A stretch of 64,000 nucleotides of DNA from CAVRJC01 sp963721435 (GCA_963721435.1 CAVRJC010000012.1:186001-250000), one strand, 5' to 3'; shown: positions 34,930 to 43,477, counted from the first letter of the stretch. Numbers and translations: made by a program. Notes: generated from the sequence alone by a model not told the origin.

Positions 34930-35745
34930 TCAGCCCTCCGCCGCGCACTCCGGCCCGACCACGAGTACCGGGCACGGGGCATGACGCACCGTCCGCATCG
35001 ACACACTCCCCAGCGCAGCACGGGAGACTCCGGAGCGCCCGTGGCTCCCGACCGCGATGATCGCCGCGCCGCCCTCGCGGACGGCCCGGATGAGCATGTC
35101 CGCGGCGTCATACCCGTCGACGATCTCGTAGTCCGTCGTGACGCCGTGGGCGGTCAGCTCGGCCGCCAACGACTCGAGACCGCCGACGTGTGGCTCGTGC
35201 GCGCGGCCGGTGACGACGACGTCGCTCGGGCGCACGACCTCGAGGAGGTGAACGCGCCCTCCGGTGGATCGCGCGAGCTCACCGGCCGCGAGCGCGGCTC
35301 GTCGCGCGGGCTCCGACCCGTCGACGCCCACGAGCACCGTCGGTGCGGGGCTCAGTCCCCACGCCGGGTCGAGCTCGGGCCCGACCACCATGACGGGCGT
35401 CGGGCTGTGACGCACGACGTGCTCAGCGACACTCCCGAGCACGGCACCGGCCAACGCCCCGCGGCCGTGCGTGGCCATGCACACCAGGGCATCCGGTGCC
35501 TCGGCCGCGAGGAGCACGGCTTCGGCGGGGTCTCCTTCGGGCACCAACCACGTGCGAGCGGGCCGCGCGAGGCACGCCACCTGCGCATCGAGGTACCGGC
35601 GCGGTGCGTCCGGGCTGCCATCGCCCCAGGGCGCGCCGACCAGGACGAGGGCGGCACCCGTGCGGTCGGCGACGGCGACAGCCGGCCCGAGCGCGGTCTG
35701 CGCCCGCTCCGAGCCGTCGAGCGGCACGTACACCGTCTTGGTCAT
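34930..35745 (-). CDS. universal stress protein, two tandem Usp domains
   Basis: A 271-aa protein with two Usp domains (about 1-130 and 137-268). The second has the full ATP-binding motif G-S-H-G-R-S-G-V-S-R-A-A-L-G-S. In the first the leading Gly is Ala (ATHGRGALAGAVLGS). Tandem ATP-binding Usp proteins such as Rv2623 slow growth and belong to the mycobacterial DosR regulon. Its ATG overlaps the stop of the upstream protease gene (ATGA), so the two are coupled and controlled by box 4. Confidence 0.9.
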   Translation of the reverse strand: MTKTVYVPLDGSERAQTALGPAVAVADRTGAALVLVGAPWGDGSPDAPRRYLDAQVACLARPARTWLVPEGDPAEAVLLAAEAPDALVCMATHGRGALAGAVLGSVAEHVVRHSPTPVMVVGPELDPAWGLSPAPTVLVGVDGSEPARRAALAAGELARSTGGRVHLLEVVRPSDVVVTGRAHEPHVGGLESLAAELTAHGVTTDYEIVDGYDAADMLIRAVREGGAAIIAVGSHGRSGVSRAALGSVSMRTVRHAPCPVLVVGPECAAEG

Positions 35746-36881
35746 CGCCGTCCTCGGCGGACTCGGGCCTTCTCTTCACGGGCCAGTCGCGTCATGAGCT
35801 GCTCGACCTCCTCGACGCGCAGGATCCCGACCACCTCGGGACCGTCCAGGACCGCGAGCGCGCGCGCCGGTGCAGCCGTCACGGACAGGAGGCATGCCTC
35901 GAGACCATCCGTGGCAGCAAGCACCGGCGCGTCGCGCTCGACGAGCTCGGCCGCCGTACCTGCCTGCGAGCCGAGCCCGACCACATCGACGTCGACGGAG
36001 TCGGCCTCGAGCAGGCCTTCGTACCCTCGGGGACCGACGACGGGGAACACCCGTTGGCTGCTCCGCCGAACCAGCTCACGGAGCTGGTCGAGATCGGCAT
36101 CCACATCCACGACGCGCGGCTCGAGCAGCATCGCGTCCGCGACGCGGCGACCCTGCAGGCGAACGTGCACGATGGTCGCCGCTTCCTCCGCGGCCGCGCC
36201 GAAGTAGACGAAGACACCGATGATGACGAGCCAGACATCCCAGAACAGCCCCACCACGATGAAGGCCACGGAGACCCAGCGACCGACGCGGGCCGCGACG
36301 TGCGTCGCCTGCTCGAGATCGAGGCGGCGCTCGAGGAGCGAGCGCAGCACCCGGCCCCCGTCGAGCGGGAACGCGGGCAGCAGGTTGAACGCGGCGACGA
36401 GCAGGTTGAACCAGAAGAGCCCGACCAGGATCGAGCCGCCGAGGAAGTCGATGGGGAGCAACGGCAGCGACAGCGCCCACGCCAGCACCCCCGCCACGAC
36501 TGCGATCCCGACACTCGCCGCGGGCCCGGCGATCGCCATCGCGAACTCGTCTCGGGGGTCCTCGGGCAGCTGCTCCAGCTTCGAGACGCCGCCGATCGGG
36601 AGCAGCTCGATCTCGTGGACGACGGCACCACGTGGCCGTCCCACCAGGCAGTGCGCGAACTCGTGCACGAGCACGCACGCGAAGATCACGACGAGCCACG
36701 CGACGCCGGCCAGCGCGCCCGACCCACCGGGCGCAGCGCCCGCGAGCGCGAACAGGGGGACGAGCAGGAAGAACGTGATGTGCACCCGGATCTCGATGCC
36801 CGCGATGCGCCCGATCCGGAACGAGTGTGGGATCACGTGTGGGTGACCCCGGCCCACCGAGGTCGCTCCGTTCGGCGTCAT
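35742..36881 (-). CDS. site-2-protease-family zinc metalloprotease with CBS domains
   Basis: A 379-aa membrane protein of the M50 family. The zinc motif H-E-F-A-H lies in membrane helix 2 (FACVLVHEFAHCLVG), and the second metal motif NLLPAFPLDGGRVLR lies in a later helix. Six or so membrane segments are followed by a C-terminal CBS pair. The family cuts transmembrane anti-sigma factors or signal peptides. Rv2625c, a mycobacterial DosR-regulon member next to a Usp gene, has the same plan and neighbour. The start is ATG 36881, 42.5 nt from the centre of box 4, with CAGGAT at -12 to -7 and no ribosome-binding site. Confidence 0.88.
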   Translation of the reverse strand: MTPNGATSVGRGHPHVIPHSFRIGRIAGIEIRVHITFFLLVPLFALAGAAPGGSGALAGVAWLVVIFACVLVHEFAHCLVGRPRGAVVHEIELLPIGGVSKLEQLPEDPRDEFAMAIAGPAASVGIAVVAGVLAWALSLPLLPIDFLGGSILVGLFWFNLLVAAFNLLPAFPLDGGRVLRSLLERRLDLEQATHVAARVGRWVSVAFIVVGLFWDVWLVIIGVFVYFGAAAEEAATIVHVRLQGRRVADAMLLEPRVVDVDADLDQLRELVRRSSQRVFPVVGPRGYEGLLEADSVDVDVVGLGSQAGTAAELVERDAPVLAATDGLEACLLSVTAAPARALAVLDGPEVVGILRVEEVEQLMTRLAREEKARVRRGRR

Positions 36882-36916
36882 GACCAGATCCTGACCGTTC
36901 GTGGTCGCCACGCATA

Positions 36917-36930
36917 GGGGCCAAGGTCCC
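36917..36930. promoter_or_regulatory. DosR-type box 4, bidirectional
   Basis: GGGGCCAAGGTCCC lies between the divergent protease and permease genes. Its centre is 42.5 nt from ATG 36881 and 41.5 nt from GTG 36965. On both strands the hexamer CAGGAT lies exactly at -12 to -7 of the start codon (36953-36958 on the plus strand). Confidence 0.7.
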
Positions 36931-36964
36931 GTTCGCACAACGGATTCGGCGGCAGGATGACCCG

Positions 36965-38269
36965 GTGACCGATTCGCCAACCGGCCCGTACCACCCGAAG
37001 ACGGCCAGCCGAGCCGGTCAGGCCCGTCTGCTCGGGTTGTGGGACGCCACCGCGATGGGCGTCGGCGGGATGATCGGCGGTGGGATCTTCAGCGTTCTCG
37101 GCGTCGCGATCACGCTCGCGGGCAACCTCGCGTTCGCGTGCTTCGTCCTCGGGGCACTGCTGGCCGCGGGTACCGCGTGGTCGTACGCGGGCGTGACCGC
37201 CCGGACCGGGCGCTCCGGCGGCCCGTTCGTGCAGCTCCGCGAGCAGGGGCACCCGGAGCTTGCGGGTTGGCTGCTGTGGCTGCTCGTCTTCGGCTACATG
37301 GTCGCGATGGCGGTGTACTCGTTCACGTTCGGGCGGTACGCGGCCGCCGCCTTCGGCGTCGACACCGCCGGAGCTCGGCTCCTGTCGATCGGCATCGTCC
37401 TCGTGTTCCTGCTCGTGAACCTGCGCGGCATCCGGGTCTCGAGCCTCACCGAGGACGCGATCGTGCTCACCAAGCTCGTGATCCTCGCCGGCGTCGCCGC
37501 GATCGGCATCGGGCAGTTCGCGTCGAGCCGCTTGTCGCCGCTCGCCGACCGCGGTGTCGGCGGCCTGTTCCTCGGGGCGGCGACGGTGTTCTTCGCCTAC
37601 GAAGGCTTCGAGCTCATCTCCTACGACCACGACGACATCCGCGACCCGGAGCGCACCGTCGGTCGGGCGCTCCTGCTCTCCGTCGGGATCGTCGCCGTCA
37701 TCTACATCTCCGTCACGCTCGGCGCACAGATGCTCGTGAGCAAGCACGACATCGTGGCCAGCAAGGAGATCGCATTCGCCGTAGTCGGCGAAGCGGCCCT
37801 GGGTTCGTTCGGCCGGTGGGCCGCGATCGCCGGTGCAGTGCTCGCGACCGGCTCGGCCATCAACGCGACGTTGTTCTCCACCGCCCGGCTCGTCCGCGAC
37901 GCGAGCGCGTCCGGCGAGCTCCCGGCCGCGCTCGGCCGGGAGAAGCGCGGTCTGCCCATCGCGGCGCTCGCGGCGATCGCGCTGGCGGGCGCGAGCATGG
38001 CCATGCTGCCGGGCATCACCGAGGTGATCGCGTTCGGCTCGGGCGCGTTCCTGGCCGTCTACACGCTCGTCAACTTCCTGCAGGCCCGCACCGCGCCCCG
38101 CCGTGTCCAACGCGCCGTCGCCTGGGCCAGCGCGGGCGGTGCCGCGGCCGCGATCGGCGTCCTCGTCGTCGAGCTCGCGCGTGACGACGAGCGCGGCCTC
38201 GTGATCCTCGTGGCCCTGACCGCGTCGTTGGCGGTCGCCCGCCTGCTGTTCGTCCGGCACCGGTCCTGA
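36965..38269 (+). CDS. APC-superfamily amino acid permease
   Basis: A 434-aa protein with about 12 membrane segments. The helix-1 signature G-V-G-G-M-I-G-G-G-I-F identifies the APC superfamily, and AYEGFELISYDHDDIRDPER matches the helix-6 region and following loop of amino acid permeases. It imports or exchanges amino acids; the specificity is unknown. GTG 36965 has no ribosome-binding site and sits 6 nt after CAGGAT, opposite the protease gene across a DosR-type box. It is probably induced with the dormancy genes. Confidence 0.88.
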   Translation: MTDSPTGPYHPKTASRAGQARLLGLWDATAMGVGGMIGGGIFSVLGVAITLAGNLAFACFVLGALLAAGTAWSYAGVTARTGRSGGPFVQLREQGHPELAGWLLWLLVFGYMVAMAVYSFTFGRYAAAAFGVDTAGARLLSIGIVLVFLLVNLRGIRVSSLTEDAIVLTKLVILAGVAAIGIGQFASSRLSPLADRGVGGLFLGAATVFFAYEGFELISYDHDDIRDPERTVGRALLLSVGIVAVIYISVTLGAQMLVSKHDIVASKEIAFAVVGEAALGSFGRWAAIAGAVLATGSAINATLFSTARLVRDASASGELPAALGREKRGLPIAALAAIALAGASMAMLPGITEVIAFGSGAFLAVYTLVNFLQARTAPRRVQRAVAWASAGGAAAAIGVLVVELARDDERGLVILVALTASLAVARLLFVRHRS

Positions 38270-38270
38270 C

Positions 38271-38284
38271 GGGACCTTCGCCCC
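38271..38284. promoter_or_regulatory. DosR-type box 5
   Basis: GGGACCTTCGCCCC, starting 1 nt after the permease stop. Its centre is 42.5 nt before ATG 38320, and CAGAAT lies at -12 to -7 of that ATG. Confidence 0.65.
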
Positions 38285-38319
38285 TACACGATGCTCGGCG
38301 CGTCGACCAGAATGACGTC

Positions 38320-39144
38320 ATGGTCGCCGACTCGATCCCGAAGACCGTGGTGGTGCCGCTCGACGGCTCCGAGTTCGCGTTGCGCGCGGTCTCGGTGGCG
38401 GCGGACCTCGCGGGAAGCTTCGATGCCGATCTCGTTCTGATGACCACCCCGCTCACTGACGACGAGGAGTTGCGCGACATCCCGCCGGCCTGGCTCGCTG
38501 AGGCCGCGAACGGGTGCGGTTACGCGCGCGTCCAGACGGTGTTGGCCCAGGACGACCACGCGGGTGCGGCCGTCGCCGACCTGGTCGCGTGGATGCCCAA
38601 TGCCGCCGTGTGCATGTCGACGCACGGTCATGGTCGTGTCGTCTCCGCCGCGCTCGGCAGCGTGGCCAACGACGTCGTCCGTCGCGTCGCCACGCCCGTC
38701 GTGCTCCTCGGGCCGGACTACGTCGACGAGCCGAACGACAACGGCTGGATGGTCGTCGCCCACGACGGCTCCGAATCCGCCGACGCGATCCTCGCTCCGG
38801 CGCGCGCCTGGGCGCGCGCGCTCGGGCTGCTCGTGACGGTGGTCCACGTGTTGCACCCACTCGACGTCCCGGGCGCGCAGGCACCGACCAAGGACATCGA
38901 CGACGTGATCGAGTACTTCGGCGAGGGCACCACGGCGCGCGTGGTCCGCAGCTCGTATCCCGCCGGCGCGATCCGCGACGTCGTGGACGATGTTCGCCCG
39001 TTGCTGGTTGCGATGAGCACACACGGCCGCACCGGTTTGGCCCGGATCACCCTGGGCAGCGTCGCCACCGACGTCGTGCACTCGTGCCCGCGCCCGTTGC
39101 TGGTGAGCCGGCCTGCCGCGCTCGGCGATCCAGGCGGAACGTAG
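38320..39144 (+). CDS. universal stress protein, two tandem Usp domains
   Basis: A 274-aa protein with two Usp domains. The ATP-binding loops are STHGHGRVVSAALGS and STHGRTGLARITLGS. Both keep the H-G-9x-G-S core but start with Ser instead of Gly. It probably binds ATP and senses or signals energy state. It is monocistronic, with its own DosR-type box and a leaderless-type start. It is a distant paralogue of the Usp at 34930. Confidence 0.9.
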   Translation: MVADSIPKTVVVPLDGSEFALRAVSVAADLAGSFDADLVLMTTPLTDDEELRDIPPAWLAEAANGCGYARVQTVLAQDDHAGAAVADLVAWMPNAAVCMSTHGHGRVVSAALGSVANDVVRRVATPVVLLGPDYVDEPNDNGWMVVAHDGSESADAILAPARAWARALGLLVTVVHVLHPLDVPGAQAPTKDIDDVIEYFGEGTTARVVRSSYPAGAIRDVVDDVRPLLVAMSTHGRTGLARITLGSVATDVVHSCPRPLLVSRPAALGDPGGT

Positions 39145-39151
39145 CTCGCTG

Positions 39152-39157
39152 TAGGGT
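39152..39157 (+). promoter_or_regulatory. -10 box for enoyl-CoA hydratase gene
   Basis: TAGGGT ends 7 nt before ATG 39165 with no ribosome-binding site, consistent with a leaderless transcript. Confidence 0.4.
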
Positions 39158-39164
39158 TCGGCCG

Positions 39165-39986
39165 ATGAGCCCCGAGCCGCGCACTGGTCCACCCGAGGGC
39201 GACTGGCTGGGCTCGCAGTTCCTGCGCTTCGAACGACGCGGGCCGCTCGCGCTCGTCACCGTCGACCGGCCGGAAGCGCGCAACGCGCTCACGGCGTACA
39301 TGTACTTCGGGATCCGCTACGCGGTGCAGCACGTGAACCAATCGCCGGAGCTCGCGGGGCTGCTCATCACCGGTGTCGACGACGTGTTCATCCCGGGTGG
39401 CGACCTCGGTGGCGCGAGCCCCGACGCGTGGGGTGACGTCCCACGCTGGCTCGGCATGGACCTCACCCCGTTCGACACGATTCGTCGGTCGCGCAAACCC
39501 GTCGTGAGCGCGGTCAACGGCATCTGTCAGGGCGGCGGGATGATGATCGCGATGTTGAGTGACGTCGCGATCGCGAGTGATCGCGCGACATTCCGCGCGC
39601 CCGAGTTGCTGCGGGGTTACGCCGACACGAACTACGGGCAGATCCTCCCCCGCCAGATCGGGCCCGCCCGTGCGCGTGACTTGCTCTACACCGGGCGCAA
39701 GATCGACGCCGCGACCGCGGAGTCGTGGGGGCTGGTCGCGCGCATGGTTCCGCACGACGAGTTGATGCACGAGTCGTGGGCCGCACTCGTCGCGTGTTGC
39801 CGCACTGCACCCAACGCGCGCACCGCGATCAAGCAGAACGTCGACGCCTACTACGGGCAGTGGGACCGCATCGCGATGGAAGCGAGCATCGGGAACCCCG
39901 AGACCATCGAGGGCTTCGCTGCGTTCAAGGAGCGCCGCTCCCCGTCATGGGTCCCCGAAGACCTCCGCGACGACGGCCGCCTCTAG
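39165..39986 (+). CDS. enoyl-CoA hydratase/isomerase family protein
   Basis: A 273-aa crotonase-fold protein. It has the N-terminal VDRPEARNALTAYM, the first oxyanion-hole strand GVDDVFIPGGDLGG, and the second oxyanion-hole motif G-I-C-Q-G-G-G-M. The usual catalytic Glu positions are not clearly both present (FRAPELLRGYADTNYGQILP), so a hydratase, isomerase or other crotonase reaction is possible. It is the first gene of the CoA-dependent catabolic block and converges on a CoA-transferase gene across a hairpin. Confidence 0.86.
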   Translation: MSPEPRTGPPEGDWLGSQFLRFERRGPLALVTVDRPEARNALTAYMYFGIRYAVQHVNQSPELAGLLITGVDDVFIPGGDLGGASPDAWGDVPRWLGMDLTPFDTIRRSRKPVVSAVNGICQGGGMMIAMLSDVAIASDRATFRAPELLRGYADTNYGQILPRQIGPARARDLLYTGRKIDAATAESWGLVARMVPHDELMHESWAALVACCRTAPNARTAIKQNVDAYYGQWDRIAMEASIGNPETIEGFAAFKERRSPSWVPEDLRDDGRL

Positions 39987-39993
39987 CGAACGA

Positions 39994-40044
39994 AAGGTTC
40001 GCTGCCGGACTTGTCGGCAATGCCCGATTGAGTGGGCGAACCTT
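39994..40044. terminator. nested stem-loop C between convergent genes
   Basis: Outer arms AAGGTTCGC (39994-40002) and GCGAACCTT (40036-40044) pair perfectly, enclosing an inner hairpin TGCCG-N7-CGGCA (40003-40019). It sits 7 nt after one stop and 15 nt before the opposing stop, so it is probably a bidirectional terminator. It contains TTGAGTGGGCGAA (40028-40040), identical to 10415-10427 in hairpin B. Confidence 0.6.
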
Positions 40045-40059
40045 GAGCGAGCCAGAAAT

Positions 40060-41286
40060 TCAGGTCACGACGTTGTCGAGCTTGAGCTGGATGATCTCGT
40101 CGTCGGTCCGGCCGAGCTCCCGCAGGATCTCCTCGCCGTGCTCCGAGAACATCGGCGCCCGACGGAGCGCGGGCGCGGTCTCGTCGAACTGCACCGGATT
40201 CGTCACCAGCTCGCGCTCGATGCCGTCGGCGTCGACGACCGACGCGACGAACCCGTTGGCCCGGAGCTGCGGGTCGTTCCCGAGCTCCAGGCTGTTCTGC
40301 ACCGGCGCCCACTGGCCGTCGAGGGTCTGGAACCGTTCGATCCACTCCGCGAACGTGCGCGTCGCGATCTCCGCCTTCACGATCTCGGCTGCCTCACGTG
40401 CGTTCGCCATCAGCGCCTCGACGGTCGCGAAGCGGGCGTCGGTGATCAGGTCGTCCCGCTCGATGTGGCGGCAGAAGTCCGCCCAGTACCGCCCCGGTTG
40501 CAGCATCGCCAGGTTCAGCCAGCGCCCGTCGGACGTCTGCACGTTGCCCACGACGGGGTTGTAGAGCGCGCTCACCGTCGACAACGGCTGCACCGGGTAC
40601 GGCTCGCCCGACAGCAGCGCGATGTCGACGGCCAGCGCGCCGGCCCATGCCGCGAGCGCCAGCAGCGACACGTCGACCACTGCACCCTCGCCCGTACGCT
40701 CACGCGCGAAGAGCGCAGCCGCGATGCCGCCCGCGATCGTCATCCCACCGATCGAGTCGCCGTACGCGGGCGCGGGCATGCCGAGCACTCCCTCCACCTC
40801 GGGCGGCGTGATGCCCGCACCGCCACCGCCGCGCGACCAGAACGCACTCGAGTCGAAGCCACCTTTGCGGGCGTCGGGCCCCTTGGCCCCGAACGCGCTC
40901 CCCCGCACGTAGATGATGCGCGGGTTGACCACGCGCACGTCGTCGACGTCGATCCTGAGTCGCTCGCGCGCGTCGGGGAGGAAGTTCGTCACGAACACGT
41001 CGCTCGTGCGCACGAGGTCGTAGAACACGTCGAGCCCCGCGGGCTCGTGCAACGCGAGGCCGATACTGCGCTTGCCGCGGTTCGGGTGCTCCATGATCGG
41101 CTTGAACGAGCCCACTGCAAAGCTCGCGGGCCCCGCTTGCATCCCGCGTTGAGCGTCGCCCATCACGTGGTGCTCGATCTTGATCACGTCGGCACCCCAG
41201 TCGGCGAGCACGGCACCCGCAGCCGGTGTGTACGTGAACTGCGCCGCTTCGACGACGCGCACTCCCGCCATCGGGAGGTGCGTCAT
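40060..41286 (-). CDS. CaiB/BaiF-family (class III) CoA-transferase
   Basis: A 408-aa protein. The N-terminal block VRVVEAAQFTYTPAAGAVLA and ADVIKIEHH are typical of family III CoA-transferases. The nucleophilic Asp lies in A-Y-G-D-S-I-G-G, aligning with Asp169 of formyl-CoA transferase. It would move CoA from an acyl-CoA donor to a carboxylic-acid substrate at the start of degradation. Its ATG overlaps the stop of the LLM oxidoreductase gene (ATGA), so the two are coupled. The substrate is unknown. Confidence 0.88.
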   Translation of the reverse strand: MTHLPMAGVRVVEAAQFTYTPAAGAVLADWGADVIKIEHHVMGDAQRGMQAGPASFAVGSFKPIMEHPNRGKRSIGLALHEPAGLDVFYDLVRTSDVFVTNFLPDARERLRIDVDDVRVVNPRIIYVRGSAFGAKGPDARKGGFDSSAFWSRGGGGAGITPPEVEGVLGMPAPAYGDSIGGMTIAGGIAAALFARERTGEGAVVDVSLLALAAWAGALAVDIALLSGEPYPVQPLSTVSALYNPVVGNVQTSDGRWLNLAMLQPGRYWADFCRHIERDDLITDARFATVEALMANAREAAEIVKAEIATRTFAEWIERFQTLDGQWAPVQNSLELGNDPQLRANGFVASVVDADGIERELVTNPVQFDETAPALRRAPMFSEHGEEILRELGRTDDEIIQLKLDNVVT

Positions 41287-42197
41287 CCGACCGCCGCGAT
41301 GATCTCCGCCCCGAACTCGCCGATGCGGTCGATGACACCCGCGCGCGTGTCGGCGGGCGCGTGCGCTGCGATGCCCACGATGCCGAGCTCGCGCAGCTCC
41401 GCGATGTGATCGATCAGCCGCGCCTTGTCGTAGCCGGGGAACGCCGGGCTCGACGGCAGGAACGGCATCGCGACCACGTCGAAGCGACCGGTGGCGCCGG
41501 TTTCGGCGCGGTAGCCCTCGGCGTAGGCGAGCATGGCCTTCAGGTCGTCGACGGTCTCGAGGAACGCGGAGCGGCGGCGGTTGCCGAGCTCGCGCGGGTA
41601 CGGCATCGGGACCCAACCGTCGCAGAGGTCGATGGCGCGGCGGATGGCGCGCTTCGAGTTCCCGCCCACCCAGATCGGCGGCGCCGCCTGCGGGTGCGGG
41701 AGCATGGTGTGACCGCGCGCGACGAAGTGACGGCCGGTCATCTCGACGCCGTCCTCCTCCCACGCGCGCTTCATCGCGACGAGACCCTCGTCGAAGAGCT
41801 CGTTGCGTTCGTCGAAGTCGACGCCGAGCGCGTCGAACTCGGGCTTCAGATAGCCCGCGCCCACTCCGAGGATGAGGCGCTCTCCCGACAGCACGTGCAC
41901 GCTCAGCGCGGCCTTGGCGGTGAGGAACGGGTTGCGGTACGGGACGACGCACAGGAACGTCATCACGTTGATCGTCGACGTCGCCGCCGCCGCGAACGAC
42001 AGCGCGACGAACGGGTCGAGCGCGTGGTGCCCGCCGCTGCGCATCCACTCGTCCTCGGGGAACGGGTGCTCGGTGACGAACACGCTCGAGAACCCAGCCG
42101 CCTCCGCGGCCTGGGACATCTCGGCGATGGCGTCGGCGGTCACGAACTCCGACGCTTTGGCAACGTTGTCGGTCGGGAGACCCAGGTGAAACTGCAT
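41283..42197 (-). CDS. LLM-class flavin/F420-dependent oxidoreductase
   Basis: A 304-aa luciferase-like TIM barrel. FVTEHPFPEDEW, the substrate/cofactor region LSVHVLSGERLILGVGAGY and the closing APPIWVGGNSKRAIRRA are family signatures. Members use F420H2 or FMNH2 to reduce or hydroxylate substrates. In actinobacteria F420 is common. ATG 42197 is preceded 6 nt earlier by TACTCT, a -10-like hexamer, and has no ribosome-binding site. It is translationally coupled to the downstream CoA-transferase. Confidence 0.87.
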   Translation of the reverse strand: MQFHLGLPTDNVAKASEFVTADAIAEMSQAAEAAGFSSVFVTEHPFPEDEWMRSGGHHALDPFVALSFAAAATSTINVMTFLCVVPYRNPFLTAKAALSVHVLSGERLILGVGAGYLKPEFDALGVDFDERNELFDEGLVAMKRAWEEDGVEMTGRHFVARGHTMLPHPQAAPPIWVGGNSKRAIRRAIDLCDGWVPMPYPRELGNRRRSAFLETVDDLKAMLAYAEGYRAETGATGRFDVVAMPFLPSSPAFPGYDKARLIDHIAELRELGIVGIAAHAPADTRAGVIDRIGEFGAEIIAAVG

Positions 42198-42203
42198 CCC
42201 GGG

Positions 42204-42209
42204 AGAGTA
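42204..42209 (-). promoter_or_regulatory. -10 box for LLM oxidoreductase / CoA-transferase operon
   Basis: Read on the minus strand, TACTCT ends 6 nt before ATG 42197. It is squeezed into the 16-nt gap behind the amidohydrolase stop and suggests a leaderless transcript separate from the upstream gene. Confidence 0.4.
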
Positions 42210-42213
42210 ACGG

Positions 42214-43413
42214 TCAGCGGGTGGCGGGTGGCTCGGCCGGCTCGAAGTGGAACAGCCGCTCCGCGGTGCCCCGGAGGATCTTGTACTGGACCTCGGGCGG
42301 CAGGTGACCGAGCCGCTTGTGAGCGAGATCGATGCACTCGGGCCAGGTGGAGTCGGTGTGCGGGTAGTCGGTCTCGATCATCACGTTGTCCTCACCGATG
42401 GTGGCGAGGTTGGCGATCCCGTGCACATCGTCGATGAAGCAGCCAAACACATGGTCACGGAAGCGGGCGCGCACGTCGAAGGTGTCGAGCGACGACTTCT
42501 GTCCCGCCATCTGGCCGTCGTAGGCGGCGAAGCCGACGCCGCGGGAGACCCAGTGCCGTTGCTTGTCGACGACCTGCTCGGCGCGTTCGAGGAAGTACGG
42601 GATCCACCCGATGTTGCCCTCCGACAGCGCGATCTTGAGGTTCGGCATGCGGTCGAAGTAGTCGCAGAAGAGCCAGTCGAGCATCGAGCCGGCCGTGCGG
42701 ACCGCGCCCCACGCGAGGTTGGCGAGCGTCGGCGTGTCGTGCGCGATGCGCGGCAGCGTGGACGACGAGCCCACGTGCATGCACACCACCATTTCCAGGT
42801 CGTTGGCCGCCTGCATCACGGGGTCCCAGTAGCCGTCCTTGTCGTGGATGGTGGGAAGGCCGAGCGGTTCGCAGTTCTCCGAGAACGCGAACGCGTGCAC
42901 GCCCATCGCGGCGCACCGCGCCATCTCGACCGCCGCGGCGGCGGGGTCGCGCAGCGGGATGATCACGAGCGGGATGTAGCGACCGGGCGCGGAGCCGCAC
43001 CACTCCTCGATCATCCAGTCGTTGTACGCGCGGATGCACGCCATGCCGAGTTCGGCGTCGTCGATCTCGGAGAACGCCTGACCGCAGAATCGGGGGAACG
43101 ACGGGAAGCACAGCGACGCGAGCACGCCGGCGCGGTTCATGTCCTCGAGCCGGGCGAGGGAGTCGTAGCAGCCATCGCGCATGTCGCGGTACGACATCGG
43201 CAGCGGGCTGAACTCCTCCTTCTTGCGGCCGGCGGCGACCGACAGCCCCGAGGTGGGCGCACGCCGGCCATTGAACTCCCAGTAGTCCATGTCGTCGTCG
43301 GAGACGAGCTTGGGCGCCACGTCCTTGAACTTGGCCGACACGCGGTCCTGCCACACGTTCGCCGGCTCGATGACGTGGTCGTCGACCGAGATGAGCCAGT
43401 CGAGGTCCAGCAT
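42214..43413 (-). CDS. amidohydrolase family 2 protein
   Basis: A 399-aa member of the amidohydrolase-2 group. The first motif is I-S-V-D-D-H-V-I-E-P, with D-x-H in place of H-x-H. The late motif is M-I-E-T-D-Y-P-H-T-D-S-T-W. The protein is full length and intact. ATG 43413 has an AAAGGGGG ribosome-binding site. It is divergent from a CoA-transferase gene and lies upstream of the LLM oxidoreductase, consistent with a role in the same pathway. The reaction is unknown. Confidence 0.86.
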   Translation of the reverse strand: MLDLDWLISVDDHVIEPANVWQDRVSAKFKDVAPKLVSDDDMDYWEFNGRRAPTSGLSVAAGRKKEEFSPLPMSYRDMRDGCYDSLARLEDMNRAGVLASLCFPSFPRFCGQAFSEIDDAELGMACIRAYNDWMIEEWCGSAPGRYIPLVIIPLRDPAAAAVEMARCAAMGVHAFAFSENCEPLGLPTIHDKDGYWDPVMQAANDLEMVVCMHVGSSSTLPRIAHDTPTLANLAWGAVRTAGSMLDWLFCDYFDRMPNLKIALSEGNIGWIPYFLERAEQVVDKQRHWVSRGVGFAAYDGQMAGQKSSLDTFDVRARFRDHVFGCFIDDVHGIANLATIGEDNVMIETDYPHTDSTWPECIDLAHKRLGHLPPEVQYKILRGTAERLFHFEPAEPPATR

Positions 43414-43463
43414 GAGGCCCCCTTTGCGACGGTGATTGAAGGTTCGGCCGGCTGACAACATGC

Positions 43464-43477
43464 CAGCACCGGTGCTG
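43464..43477. promoter_or_regulatory. 14-bp perfect palindrome, operator candidate
   Basis: CAGCACCGGTGCTG is a perfect inverted repeat between the divergent amidohydrolase and CoA-transferase genes. It ends 6 nt before an extended -10 element and overlaps a second small repeat, CTGA-A-TCAG (43475-43483). It is a plausible site for the IclR-family regulator encoded just downstream or for an unlinked TetR-type protein. Confidence 0.5.
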
